The position numbers were made by a program, and so were the translations under genes. This document shows positions 1 through 9,378 of a DNA stretch of 64,000 bases, piece after piece. Location: contig CAYXUU010000004.1 of assembly GCA_964468645.1 (NCBI GenBank), forward strand, positions 127,737 to 191,736, given 5' to 3'. The notes under the pieces were generated by a model. That model worked only from the letters and a program-made list of their open reading frames with translations. It was not told where the DNA came from and did not search any database. The first letter of the stretch is position 1, and each line of letters begins with the position of its first letter. This DNA is from JAIOZK01 sp964468645 (GTDB taxonomy: Bacteria > Bacteroidota > Bacteroidia > Bacteroidales > JAIOZK01).

Positions 1-243
1 TTAAAACAGTTTGAATCGATGTATCGTTTTATGATCAAGCGTGGCCTGACAGATGACTACGTAAAACGATTCAATTATGAGAATTATGGTGGAACACCTA
101 TTCTTGGTATAAATTCTTCAGTTGTCTTAGGCCATGGAATAAGTAGTCCGATGGCTATTAAAAATATGGTACTTTTGTCACAGGATATTGTTAAAGCAAA
201 GTTATCTGAAAAACTTTCAAGTATATTTAACAAGTATTCCTAA
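1..243 (+). CDS. plsX: Phosphate acyltransferase PlsX, C-terminal part (5' end outside window)
   Basis: The frame is open from base 1 and ends at TAA 241-243, so this is the tail of a longer gene. The visible residues include a GGTPILGINSSVVLGHG-like stretch followed by AIKNM, which is the conserved C-terminal region of PlsX, the enzyme making acyl-phosphate from acyl-ACP at the start of phospholipid synthesis. fabH begins 31 bases downstream on the same strand, and plsX-fabH is a very common pair, which supports the call. The upstream two thirds of the protein cannot be seen. Confidence 0.85.
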   Translation, partial: LKQFESMYRFMIKRGLTDDYVKRFNYENYGGTPILGINSSVVLGHGISSPMAIKNMVLLSQDIVKAKLSEKLSSIFNKYS

Positions 244-274
244 TGGACAGAACCTGAATTAAAAAGTAAAATTG

Positions 275-1273
275 ATGGGAGATTTGAAAGCTGCTATTAC
301 TGGCATACATGGTTGGGTTCCCGAGTTTATTCTCGATAATGCTAAACTGTCAACCATGGTTGATACTTCAGATGAATGGATTACAACCAGAACAGGTATC
401 AAAGAACGACATATTTTACAGGGCAATGGATCAGGTACTTCGGTAATTGGTGCACATGCGGTGCAGGGTTTGCTCGAAAAAACCGGAACATCGCCCGATG
501 AAATCGAACTGCTTATTTGTGCAACTGTAACAGCTGACATGCAGTTTCCGGCAACCGCCAATATCATAAGCGACAGGGTAGGAATTAAAAATGCTTTCAG
601 CTTCGACATCAATGCCGCCTGCTCAGGCTTCATTTATTCACTGATCACTGCTTCCAAATTTATTGAGGCAGGAACCTATAAGAAAGTAATTGTTGTGGGT
701 GCAGACAAGATGTCTTCAATCGTTGATTATACCGACAGGACAACATGTGTAATCTTTGGCGATGGGGGTGGCGCCGTTCTGCTTGAACCTACTACCGAAA
801 ATGTTGGCATTCTTGATTCGATCCTTAGGACCGATGGTTCCGGAATGGTACATCTGCATCAAAAGGCTGGTGGATCAGCAAAACCTGCATCCCATGCAAC
901 TGTTGATGCCAAGGAGCATTTTATTTACCAGGAAGGGCAGGCAGTTTTTAAATTCGCTGTGAAAAACATGGCTGATATCTCTGTTGAGATCATGAAGAAA
1001 AACAACCTTACTTCTGAAGATATTGCCTGGCTTGTACCACATCAGGCAAACCTGAGAATCGTTGAGGCAACCGCAAGAAGAATGGGAATAAGGAAAGAAC
1101 AGGTCATGATCAACATCCAACGCTATGGAAACACTACCTCCGGTACTATTCCTCTTTGCCTCTGGGAATGGGAAAACCAGTTGAAAAAAGGCGATAATAT
1201 CATTTTATCTGCTTTTGGTGGCGGATTTACCTGGGGCGCCATCTACCTGAAATGGGCATATGATCCTGTTTAA
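275..1273 (+). CDS. fabH: Beta-ketoacyl-ACP synthase III (FabH)
   Basis: About 332 residues, the usual FabH length. FabH condenses acetyl-CoA with malonyl-ACP to begin fatty acid synthesis in the cytoplasm. The catalytic triad is visible: Cys in NAACSGF (about residue 112), His in VPHQANLRI and Asn in YGNTTSGTIPL. The C-terminal FGGGFTWGA motif is also present. I start at ATG 275; a TTG three bases earlier is possible but less likely. The gene follows plsX closely and is probably co-transcribed with it. Nothing odd is seen. Confidence 0.95.
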   Translation: MGDLKAAITGIHGWVPEFILDNAKLSTMVDTSDEWITTRTGIKERHILQGNGSGTSVIGAHAVQGLLEKTGTSPDEIELLICATVTADMQFPATANIISDRVGIKNAFSFDINAACSGFIYSLITASKFIEAGTYKKVIVVGADKMSSIVDYTDRTTCVIFGDGGGAVLLEPTTENVGILDSILRTDGSGMVHLHQKAGGSAKPASHATVDAKEHFIYQEGQAVFKFAVKNMADISVEIMKKNNLTSEDIAWLVPHQANLRIVEATARRMGIRKEQVMINIQRYGNTTSGTIPLCLWEWENQLKKGDNIILSAFGGGFTWGAIYLKWAYDPV

Positions 1274-1364
1274 GGGTTGATGGTTTGGCATTTAGGGTTT
1301 ACGAAAGTCAACGTCTGAACATAATCACCTGCTTAATTCCGAATTTACCCCTTCATATCCAAGC

Positions 1365-1396
1365 TTGATTATTAACCTCTAAATTTTCTATCTTTG
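1365..1396 (+). promoter_or_regulatory. Putative Bacteroidota-type promoter for the GNAT gene
   Basis: TATCTTTG at 1389-1396 matches the TAnnTTTG -7 element of Bacteroidota primary sigma factors, and a TTG lies 21 bases upstream at 1365-1367 in the -33 position. The start codon of the next gene is 10 bases beyond the -7 box, so the leader would be very short. This is a pattern match only. Confidence 0.5.
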
Positions 1397-1406
1397 TTTA
1401 AGTATT

Positions 1407-1838
1407 ATGATAGAAATTAAGAAGTTTACAACTGAAGAGCGGGAACTAGCTAAACTGGCATTTAAAATCCGTACCCTGGTCTTTGTAAAAGAACAGGGTG
1501 TTGATCCCGATATTGAATACGATATTTATGAAAACCAGTGTCAGCATTATCTTCTGATGCTTGATGACAAACCCGTGGGAGCTGCAAGATGGAGAATAAC
1601 GGAGAAAGGCATAAAACTTGAACGGTTTTCAATCCTGCCGGAGCAAAGGAATAAGGGATTGGGTGATGAGTTTGTAAAACAGGTTCTTGATGATGTTCTC
1701 CCCTTGAAAAAACCAATCTATCTTCATTCACAGGTTAGATCAATCAATATTTATAAAAGGAACGGATTTGAGGTTGTTGGTGGTAAATTCGTTGAAGCAG
1801 GAATTAACCATTATTTGATGGAATATAAAATTTCCTGA
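1407..1838 (+). CDS. GNAT family N-acetyltransferase
   Basis: 143 residues. The N-terminal RTLVFVKEQGV and the central FSILPEQRNKGLGDEFVK (acetyl-CoA loop of the R/Q-x-x-G-x-G/A type) mark a GNAT fold, close to the ElaA/YjcF type of small acetyltransferase. HSQVRSINIYKRNGFEVVG is the usual C-terminal motif with Tyr. The substrate cannot be told. The gene stands alone between fabH and a convergent PHP gene whose stop codon is two bases away. Confidence 0.85.
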   Translation: MIEIKKFTTEERELAKLAFKIRTLVFVKEQGVDPDIEYDIYENQCQHYLLMLDDKPVGAARWRITEKGIKLERFSILPEQRNKGLGDEFVKQVLDDVLPLKKPIYLHSQVRSINIYKRNGFEVVGGKFVEAGINHYLMEYKIS

Positions 1839-1840
1839 GG

Positions 1841-2683
1841 TCAGATTGATCTGCTTATCCAATTATTATTATCCCATATAGTCAATTCCCTTATGCCAAT
1901 GTCTTTAAGTATTTGTAGGGTTTCCAGGAAATATAACGAAATTTCATGCGGTTGATGTGCATCTGAACTTATGGTCAGGGGTATTTTCAATTCATGTAAT
2001 TTTTTTAATATCCAGATATCCGGGAACAAGGCATCTGACCTTTTTTTATAGATCCCCCTGGTATTGACCTCAACTATTAACCCCCTTTCTTTTATAAGCT
2101 GAATGGTCTCATTTACCAGGTCAATATACCACTGCTCTTCCTCCCTGAAATAACGGCCCTGATTATGCATCTTGATCTTATCAAAATGGGCTAAAATATC
2201 AAAATCCTGTGTCAGGATCATCTCATTAACCTGATGATAATATGTTGAGACTGCTTTCTTAATATCACCCCCAAATAAATGTTCAAGACCATCATCATAG
2301 GTTTGGATGAGTGGGCCATCGATGAACCATAGGCGGTCATCCAGATTACTCTTAACAAGGTGTACCGCACCTATGATGTAATCAAGGGCCCCGGAGGCGG
2401 AATATTCTGTGAAATCAAAAGATACCGATGGTATAAAATCAAACTCGAAAGATTTATAAATCTTGATTTTACCTTCATATTTCCGTTTCAGCTTATCTAT
2501 GTGTTTATAATATTCTTCAACCAGGCCTTCCTTAATGGCAAACGGTGTCAAAAATGGTAGTGGTGAATGCTCGGAAAATCCCAGTATATCAAATCCCTGC
2601 GCGATGGCTTCTTTCACATACGCTTCTGGGTCAGCATTTCCATCACTGTATTTTGTATGCGTATGGAGGTTGAAAAGTTTCAT
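1841..2683 (-). CDS. PHP-domain phosphatase, histidinol-phosphatase (HisK) type
   Basis: 280 residues with the PHP metal motifs in order: NLHTHTKYSDG at the N-terminus, FSEHSPLP, an internal AVHLVKS, DILAHFDKI, EVNTRG and a C-terminal SSDAHQPHEI. This is the histidinol-phosphatase type of the polymerase and histidinol phosphatase superfamily, which uses a trinuclear metal site to hydrolyse L-histidinol phosphate. No other histidine biosynthesis genes are nearby, so the substrate is inferred from family only. Confidence 0.8.
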   Translation of the reverse strand: MKLFNLHTHTKYSDGNADPEAYVKEAIAQGFDILGFSEHSPLPFLTPFAIKEGLVEEYYKHIDKLKRKYEGKIKIYKSFEFDFIPSVSFDFTEYSASGALDYIIGAVHLVKSNLDDRLWFIDGPLIQTYDDGLEHLFGGDIKKAVSTYYHQVNEMILTQDFDILAHFDKIKMHNQGRYFREEEQWYIDLVNETIQLIKERGLIVEVNTRGIYKKRSDALFPDIWILKKLHELKIPLTISSDAHQPHEISLYFLETLQILKDIGIRELTIWDNNNWISRSI

Positions 2684-2695
2684 TAATAATTTGGT

Positions 2696-2775
2696 GAATT
2701 GTTGAGTCGTTTAATGGTTTAATTGAAAGAATTGCGTTGGAATACCTGTTCAACTACTGACCAACTCAACAATTC
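2696..2775. repeat. Inverted repeat between PHP and U32 genes
   Basis: GAATTGTTGAGT at 2696-2707 and its exact reverse complement at 2764-2775 bound an 80-base AT-rich spacer. The right arm overlaps the end of the U32 gene. Similar wording (gttgaactgttgaatcgttg, tttaaccgtttaatta) recurs at about 47765-47805, so this is one of the dispersed intergenic repeat families of this genome. Confidence 0.5.
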
Positions 2776-4027
2776 AACTTTGTTCAAATTCAGTATGTAC
2801 CACTTTATATAATTTATCGGACCGTCTTAAAAAAGTTTCCAAAGGTATGGAACAAAGGTCACCCTTTTTTGCAATATCTACATTGATCAAATCAATCCTT
2901 ATCTCTTTAATAGTATCATCAATAACCCCTGTAGTTGGTCCGGTGATTCTTATCTCATCTCCAACACTTATTGAATTGGTTTCTATTTTTACCTCTGCAA
3001 CTTTAAGGTTAGTATAATAATTTGTGATCTTACCCACGTACATTTTTTTCCTGGTTGCCTGTGATCCATACCTGTCTGACCATTCACCAAGCTTTCTTCC
3101 CAGATAATATCCATCCCAGAAGCCACGATTATAAACTGACTTCAATCTATCATTCCATGAGGCTATTTTTTCATCTGTATAATTATCCTCCAGCCAGGCA
3201 TTCACTGCCTCTTTATAGCATTCAGTAACCGTTTTAACATATTCAGGGGAGCGTCCTCTCCCTTCAATTTTTAATACCCGAACACCGGTATCAAGTATCC
3301 TATCAATAAAATCAATGGTTTTAAGATCTTTGGGTGACATGATGTATTCATTATCGACCTCAAGCTCCAAATCGGTTTCTTTATCCTTCACAGTATAGGA
3401 TCTTCTGCAAAGCTGCAGGCATTCACCCCTGTTGCCTGAAGAATTCAGATTATCAAGACTCAAATAACATTTCCCTGATATCGCCATACATAAAGCACCG
3501 TGGGCAAAGATTTCTATTTGTATGAGATTACCTGACGGGCCTTTGATTTGCTGTTCTTCAATTGCTTTTGTAATTGCCTTTACTTTATCCAGGCTTAGCT
3601 CGCGGGCAGTAACCATGACATCAGCAAAAATTGCGTAATATTTTACAGCTTCAATATTTGTAATATTGGTCTGGGTTGACATATGTATTTCCATACCAAC
3701 AGCATTCGCATATTGAATAACTGCCTGGTCGGAAGCGATAATGGCAGTAATGTTATGTTTCATTGCTGCATCTACAACAGAACGCATTTCCTCCAATTCC
3801 TCATCATAAACCACGGTATTGAGGGTGATGTATGATCTGATATTGTTTTGCTTACAGATTCCTGAAATTTGTTTCAGGTCATCGAGTGTAAAATTACGAG
3901 AGGAAGCTGAGCGCATGTTAAGCCTGCCAATACCAAAATAAACCGAATCAGCGCCACCCTGGATGGCTGCCATCAGGGATTCGTAGGAACCTACCGGTGA
4001 CATTATTTCGATCTGTGGTTTATTCAC
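2774..4027 (-). CDS. Peptidase U32 family protein (TrhP/RlhA-like)
   Basis: 417 residues. The U32 signature is clear: EIFAHGALCMAISGKCYLS followed by NRGECLQLCRR, which carries the conserved cysteines. Characterised members (TrhP/YegQ, RlhA) hydroxylate tRNA or rRNA nucleosides from prephenate-derived precursors, and iron-sulfur assembly has been proposed. The N-terminal PVGSYESLMAAIQGGADSVYFG fits the barrel start and the C-terminal 90 residues fit the small beta domain. The older name collagenase-like protease is not supported by newer work on the family. The exact RNA target is unknown. Confidence 0.8.
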   Translation of the reverse strand: MNKPQIEIMSPVGSYESLMAAIQGGADSVYFGIGRLNMRSASSRNFTLDDLKQISGICKQNNIRSYITLNTVVYDEELEEMRSVVDAAMKHNITAIIASDQAVIQYANAVGMEIHMSTQTNITNIEAVKYYAIFADVMVTARELSLDKVKAITKAIEEQQIKGPSGNLIQIEIFAHGALCMAISGKCYLSLDNLNSSGNRGECLQLCRRSYTVKDKETDLELEVDNEYIMSPKDLKTIDFIDRILDTGVRVLKIEGRGRSPEYVKTVTECYKEAVNAWLEDNYTDEKIASWNDRLKSVYNRGFWDGYYLGRKLGEWSDRYGSQATRKKMYVGKITNYYTNLKVAEVKIETNSISVGDEIRITGPTTGVIDDTIKEIRIDLINVDIAKKGDLCSIPLETFLRRSDKLYKVVHTEFEQS

Positions 4028-4181
4028 TTATCTCCGATTTGCAGTTAGCAAAATTAGGATAAAATAATAAAAGCTGATTAATATGATTGTTATGATTCAT
4101 TTTGATCGGATTTTACCTGGGTTTTGTTTGTATAACTTATACGTTTGTAACTTATAACATTATTAGTTGTCTTTTCAGGGG

Positions 4182-4325
4182 ATGGTGGAGTCACTCACAT
4201 ACACACAAATTAATTTTCTGAGAGCATTGATCAAGAAAGATATTATAGATGATAAAGGGCAGAAAATTTTCATTCTTGATCAAGTATTTGCTGCTTGGTT
4301 AAGAAGATTTTATTATAAATTTTAA
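4182..4325 (+). pseudogene. Remnant of an AAA+ ATP-binding protein (C-terminal winged-helix end)
   Basis: A 47-codon frame from ATG 4182 to TAA 4323-4325. It reads LTYTQINFLRAL and then directly IIDDKGQKIFILDQVFAAWLRRFYY. Both pieces resemble the C-terminus of the Bacteroidota ATP-binding proteins of the archaeal-ATPase (PF01637-like) family, where they are normally separated by roughly 30 residues of winged helix. The ATPase domain is missing completely. I read it as a deletion remnant, not a functional small gene; it is the only gene-like content in the 388-base gap 4028-4415. Confidence 0.5.
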
Positions 4326-4376
4326 TCTTTTAAAATATATCCATGAACAATCTAACCTGTATTCAATAAAGAAGGC

Positions 4377-4384
4377 TATATTTG
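4377..4384 (+). promoter_or_regulatory. Putative -7 element upstream of the YCF48-like gene
   Basis: TATATTTG matches TAnnTTTG and lies 31 bases before ATG 4416. No good -33 TTG is seen at the expected distance, so this is weak. Confidence 0.35.
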
Positions 4385-4415
4385 AATACCAGATTAAAAA
4401 CCATCATATAATTGC

Positions 4416-6554
4416 ATGAAACGAATAATGCTACTAATAATCCTTTTTTATATTTCACAATGCTTTAATTCTGGAATTGTATATGGTCAATATTGGGAAC
4501 ATATTAATCCATATCCTACTTTCCGTTATTTATCAGGTGTTGATTTTGTTAATATTGACACTGGTTATATTTGTGGTTACGGAGGTGAAGTTTACAAAAC
4601 CATAAACGGGGGAAACTCATGGGCCAAATTGGATATCGATTATTGTCAATCATTCCTTTCAATCAAATTTATTGATCAGAATACAGGAATATTGACCAGT
4701 AATGGAGGTTTAATATTAAGGACTGAAGACTCCGGGGAAAGCTGGGTTTTAAAACCAGTTTCAATTCCAACCGGTTTGACAGAAGTGTTTTTTGTCGACA
4801 ATCTATATGGATGGATTGTTGGGGATTATTATACAGTACTCAGAACTGAAGACTCCGGAGAAAACTGGGAAAGGTTGCACCATAGCATCATGTCTGATAT
4901 ACACTTCTCAAACTGCGAATTTATTAATCAGGATACAGGTTATTTATGTGGAAGTTCTAACTACAATGAAGGAAGATTATTTCGAACAATTGATGGGGGA
5001 GAAAATCTTATTCAAATTAATATTCCCGAAGAAATTGAATTTATCAAAGGCATGGATGTAATTGATGATCAAGAGGTCTGGTTGGGGGCAGGTAATCAAG
5101 TCAACCCTGACGTTGCATTAAAAATTTATCACACTATGGATGGCGGAATCACCTGGGATACAATTACCCTGGATTATTTCAAACCCGGGGTTACCAGTAT
5201 TAAGTTTTTCAATGACCAGCAAGGAAGAGTGTTGTGTATGGATTATATGTATCAAACAAATGATGGAGGCGGAACATGGGCTAAAACACATATTAATGAA
5301 AGAGGTTTCTTTGATATTTGTTGGTTGGATGATCAAAACTTTATCACCGTAGGATTGGATGGGTATATATTTAAAACTGAGAATTCAGGCAATTCGTGGA
5401 CAGAATTATCCTCAGGAAATAGAAGTTCATTGCGTGATATTTCTTTTTATAATCTTACGGAAGGATTTATCGTCGGATATTACACTTTGCTTAAGACCAC
5501 CGATTTAGGTGAAACATGGATGGAGATTGAACTTGATCCCGAACTGACAGGTAATTATTCTGCTATTGAATTCTCTGATGAATACAATGGCTGGATAGCT
5601 GCATGGGGTTTTTTATTAAAAACTGATGATGCTGGAAATGTTTGGGAGAAAGTTATACCGGATTCGCAATCTCATTATTTTTCTGATATCAGTCTGTTCA
5701 GGAATTCAGTATGGGTTGGTGGGGACTCGGCTAAATTATTGCGTTCAATTGATGACGGGAATACATGGATAGATATAAGCATTGAAGATGAGTTTTTCAG
5801 CGTTCAGCAAATTGAGGTGATCGACACGCTAACAGCATATGTTAGTTTAAATTATCATTATTATCCTCAATATGGTAAACTATTTAAAACGGTTGATGGT
5901 GGTTATAACTGGACTCAGGTTGAATACTACAATGAGTATCCCAATGAGATTTATTCAATCGACTTTGTTAATTCTGATACAGGTTATATCTCAGTAAAAG
6001 ATCAAGGGTTAATGAAAACTACTGATGGTGGTGAAAACTGGACATTAATCGGGCTAATAGAGAACAATAATATTACTTACATAAAATTCTTTTCTGATGA
6101 TCTTGGGATTATTTGTAGTTATAATTTATTAGTTGGTGTTACATATAATGGTGGTCAAAACTGGGAAACCAATCTAATTCCAGAATGTCATCTTTCAACA
6201 ATATTCGTTACAAATTTTACCGACATCCATCACGGTTTTATTGTAGGCAACAATGGCCTGATCAGGAAATTTACTGGTAATTACACCAATATTAAGGAAG
6301 GACTAACTTTTAATTCTAAGCCATGCAACCATATTTTATTCCCAAATCCGGCAAAGCAGGTCATATACATTAATCCACCTCCTATAGATAAAACAATCGT
6401 TTTGTTTGATAAATCAGGTCAGGAATTACAAAGGCATAAGTATTCTTCAGGTGGACCTTTGGATATTTCAAAGTTGCCTGAAGGTATGTATTTTATTTCA
6501 GTCAATTCCTCTACTGAAAAACCATGCATTCTTAAGTTTATTATAATTGAATAA
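4416..6554 (+). CDS. Secreted YCF48/BNR-like beta-propeller protein with T9SS sorting domain
   Basis: 712 residues. A signal peptide is seen at the start (MKRIMLLIILFYI..., likely cleaved after VYG). The body is about thirteen blades, each with a variant of T-x-D-G-G-x-x-W (TINGGNSW, TEDSGESW, TTDGGENW, TYNGGQNW and others), as in the YCF48/photosystem II assembly-like and sialidase-repeat propellers. The last 75 residues (from HILFPNPAKQ to the end, with LPEGMYFISV) form a type A T9SS C-terminal sorting domain, so the protein should be exported to the cell surface or medium. No catalytic function can be assigned. Confidence 0.85.
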   Translation: MKRIMLLIILFYISQCFNSGIVYGQYWEHINPYPTFRYLSGVDFVNIDTGYICGYGGEVYKTINGGNSWAKLDIDYCQSFLSIKFIDQNTGILTSNGGLILRTEDSGESWVLKPVSIPTGLTEVFFVDNLYGWIVGDYYTVLRTEDSGENWERLHHSIMSDIHFSNCEFINQDTGYLCGSSNYNEGRLFRTIDGGENLIQINIPEEIEFIKGMDVIDDQEVWLGAGNQVNPDVALKIYHTMDGGITWDTITLDYFKPGVTSIKFFNDQQGRVLCMDYMYQTNDGGGTWAKTHINERGFFDICWLDDQNFITVGLDGYIFKTENSGNSWTELSSGNRSSLRDISFYNLTEGFIVGYYTLLKTTDLGETWMEIELDPELTGNYSAIEFSDEYNGWIAAWGFLLKTDDAGNVWEKVIPDSQSHYFSDISLFRNSVWVGGDSAKLLRSIDDGNTWIDISIEDEFFSVQQIEVIDTLTAYVSLNYHYYPQYGKLFKTVDGGYNWTQVEYYNEYPNEIYSIDFVNSDTGYISVKDQGLMKTTDGGENWTLIGLIENNNITYIKFFSDDLGIICSYNLLVGVTYNGGQNWETNLIPECHLSTIFVTNFTDIHHGFIVGNNGLIRKFTGNYTNIKEGLTFNSKPCNHILFPNPAKQVIYINPPPIDKTIVLFDKSGQELQRHKYSSGGPLDISKLPEGMYFISVNSSTEKPCILKFIIIE

Positions 6555-6580
6555 AATAAAACTCAATATCAGATATTGAA

Positions 6581-8329
6581 TTACAATGTAGTCCTTAATC
6601 CCAATTCTTTCAATTGTTCTTCAGATATTTCCGAAGGGGTCTCTATCATGACATCCCGTCCGGCATTATTTTTCGGAAATGCAATATAATCCCGAATTGA
6701 GTCGGAGCCACCAAACAGGGCAACAAGACGGTCAAAGCCTAGGGCAATACCACCATGAGGTGGGGCCCCGTATTCAAAGGCATTCATCAAAAATCCAAAC
6801 TGATTCTGTGCTTCTTCATCAGTGAAACCCAGTGCTGTAAACATCTTTTTCTGTAATCCTTTATTATGTATCCTGATAGAACCACCACCTATTTCAACAC
6901 CATTAATAACCAGGTCATAGGCATTTGCCCTGACAGCGCCAGGATCGCTATCAAGAAGTTTAATATCTTCTGCTTTGGGAGAGGTGAATGGATGGTGCAT
7001 CGCATGGAAGCGGTTGGATTCCTCATTCCATTCAAGTAATGGAAAATCAACAACCCAGAGAGGTTGGTAAACATCAGGATTTCTAAAACCTAACCTGTTG
7101 CCCATTTCCAGCCTTAAAACACTTAAGGCTGTTCTTGTCTGGTTCATTTCCCCTGATAAAACAAAGATCAGATCACCTGGTTTAGCCTCAAACTTTTCAG
7201 CCCATGATTTAAGATCTTCCTGTGTAAAGAACTTATCCACAGATGACTTAAAGGAACCGTCTTCATTATACTTTACGTAAACCAATCCTTTAGCCCCAAC
7301 CTGCGGCCGTTTAACAAAATCTGTTAATTTGTCCAGATCTTTTCTTGAATAGGTGGCCAGGCCACTTGCACAAATCCCAACTACCAGTTCAGCATCATCA
7401 AATACTTTAAATCCTTTACCCCGGGCTACATCATTCAATTCAACAAATTTCATTTCAAATCGTATATCCGGTTTATCACTACCATAGTACTTCATGGCAT
7501 CGGCATACGACATACGGGGAAAATTATCAACTTCCACATCTTTTATGGTTTTAAGCAGGAACCGTGTCATACCCTCAAAGGTATCCAGCACATCATCCTG
7601 CTTAACAAATGCCATTTCGCAGTCGATCTGTGTAAATTCTGGTTGACGATCCGCCCGGAGGTCTTCATCACGAAAGCACTTAACGATCTGGTAATAACGG
7701 TCGTAACCGGCAACCATTAATAATTGCTTGAACGTCTGTGGTGATTGGGGCAGGGCATAAAACTGCCCTTCATTCATTCTTGAGGGTACCACAAAATCCC
7801 TGGCTCCTTCAGGGGTGGATTTAATCAGGACTGGGGTTTCTATTTCAATGAACTTCTGTGAGTCAAGATATTTTCTGGTTTCAAGAGCCATACGATGGCG
7901 TAGCTCCATATTTCTTTTTACAGGATTTCTCCTGAGGTCCAGATACCGGTATTTCATACGTAATTCCTCTCCCCCATCGGTTTGATCCTCAATTGTAAAT
8001 GGTGGAAGCTTTGAAGGGTTTAACAACTCAATATCAGAAACTTTGATCTCGATCTCCCCTGTTTGAATATTTGGATTTTTTGAAGCTCTTTCAATAACAG
8101 TACCCCGGGCACGGATAACGTATTCCCGTCCCAGCTCCCTTACTTTCTTGATCAGCGATTGATCCGTTACCCCCTCTTCAAGGAATAACTGTGTGATGCC
8201 ATATCGGTCACGCAGGTCAATCCAGATCAACGATCCTTTATCCCTGATACGCTGAATCCATCCGGCAAGGAATACATCTTTATTTATATCTTCTATTCTA
8301 AGCTCTCCGCAGGTATGAGTACGTAACAT
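6581..8329 (-). CDS. aspS: Aspartate-tRNA ligase
   Basis: 582 residues, the bacterial-type length. An N-terminal OB anticodon-binding domain (GWIQRIRDKGSLIWIDLRDR) is followed by class II motif 2 (FRDEDLRADRQPEFTQID), the bacterial GAD insertion, and motif 3 (GGIALGFDRLVALFGG). It charges tRNA-Asp in the cytoplasm. The start ATG at 8327-8329 gives MLRTHTCGELR, typical for the family. It is convergent with the propeller gene, 26 bases apart. Discriminating versus non-discriminating specificity cannot be told. Confidence 0.97.
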   Translation of the reverse strand: MLRTHTCGELRIEDINKDVFLAGWIQRIRDKGSLIWIDLRDRYGITQLFLEEGVTDQSLIKKVRELGREYVIRARGTVIERASKNPNIQTGEIEIKVSDIELLNPSKLPPFTIEDQTDGGEELRMKYRYLDLRRNPVKRNMELRHRMALETRKYLDSQKFIEIETPVLIKSTPEGARDFVVPSRMNEGQFYALPQSPQTFKQLLMVAGYDRYYQIVKCFRDEDLRADRQPEFTQIDCEMAFVKQDDVLDTFEGMTRFLLKTIKDVEVDNFPRMSYADAMKYYGSDKPDIRFEMKFVELNDVARGKGFKVFDDAELVVGICASGLATYSRKDLDKLTDFVKRPQVGAKGLVYVKYNEDGSFKSSVDKFFTQEDLKSWAEKFEAKPGDLIFVLSGEMNQTRTALSVLRLEMGNRLGFRNPDVYQPLWVVDFPLLEWNEESNRFHAMHHPFTSPKAEDIKLLDSDPGAVRANAYDLVINGVEIGGGSIRIHNKGLQKKMFTALGFTDEEAQNQFGFLMNAFEYGAPPHGGIALGFDRLVALFGGSDSIRDYIAFPKNNAGRDVMIETPSEISEEQLKELGLRTTL

Positions 8330-8503
8330 ATTTGAAATTTTAAAGTTTTACCACAAAGGGACCATTAGATTTATGGAACACGCTGTCAGCTTGTGGGCTG
8401 CGAAATTACAAAATACTTTTAGTAACCTGGTGAATTATACATAACTTACACAATAAATGACTGATTAGAATTTATCCGCCGGGTGACTTTTTCAAACTTT
8501 AAA

Positions 8504-9193
8504 TCAGAGAAACAAAATACTTCCTCCATCAAACAGGGGGCCATCATACAACTCGATAATTTCAATGCCAGCATCTTGAACATATTTCTTCATTTTTTCA
8601 CCATCACTATAATATTTTAACCTTCCGGAAAGAAACAGTTTATCTTCAAATATACCACAACATCCTCCAATAAATCCGTGTTTCATTCCCGGAAGGATGA
8701 TTTCAATGGGATCTACGAATAAAACATCAAGATTGTATCTTTTCAATACCCTCTCAATGCCATGGTCAGAAGTAATAAATTTATTTTCAGGTAAAGGAAT
8801 AAGATTGCAACGGGTATATCCCTGGTCAACATGGATTAATTCGACATCTTCATAGTTTCGGGTTATCATAACATCGGTATATCTGAAATTATGGATCAGT
8901 AATTCATCGGTGCACACTGCATTGTATTTTGCCGTTTCCGGATATTTGTTTCCAATGGGTTGTTCACCCTCAATAAAGGCTATATTACTATCCACAATGG
9001 TTTTTTTAATTTGAAGAGGCAGATTAGGTGCTATGATCAAATTATCATTTGTTTTGCAACAGAAAATATCAGGATGCCCTGATATAGCATCATAGGTTAT
9101 TCCGTTTGTTTGGATTGAAAGAAGATCCCCATATTTCCCAAGATTTTTCTTGGCACTTTCCGGCAACCGATTGTCCAGGATGATTTTATTCAT
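8504..9193 (-). CDS. DUF6873-like protein, probable GME (pentein) fold
   Basis: 229 residues, no signal peptide or membrane segment. It resembles a family annotated in RefSeq as DUF6873 family GME fold protein, related in fold to guanidino-group-modifying enzymes. Visible features are VDQGYTRCNLIPL, TSDHGIERVL and PGMKHGFIGGCCG, with conserved-looking Cys, His and Asp. No substrate is known. The gene sits between aspS and a radical SAM gene on the same strand, but gaps over 170 bases argue against a tight operon. The family name comes from memory of similar proteins. Confidence 0.6.
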   Translation of the reverse strand: MNKIILDNRLPESAKKNLGKYGDLLSIQTNGITYDAISGHPDIFCCKTNDNLIIAPNLPLQIKKTIVDSNIAFIEGEQPIGNKYPETAKYNAVCTDELLIHNFRYTDVMITRNYEDVELIHVDQGYTRCNLIPLPENKFITSDHGIERVLKRYNLDVLFVDPIEIILPGMKHGFIGGCCGIFEDKLFLSGRLKYYSDGEKMKKYVQDAGIEIIELYDGPLFDGGSILFL

Positions 9194-9378
9194 TTATTTT
9201 AATTTGAATGCTTTTCGTTTAACGCTAACAGATTATATTTAAGCCGCAAACTTATTAAATACTTTAATTATGGATGCCCTGGGAAAGAAAACGTATTATT
9301 TGGAGCCTATATTGGGCTTTTTACATCATTATGGACGATCAGGGTTTTTAGCAGCCTGTTCAACAAAAGGCATGATCC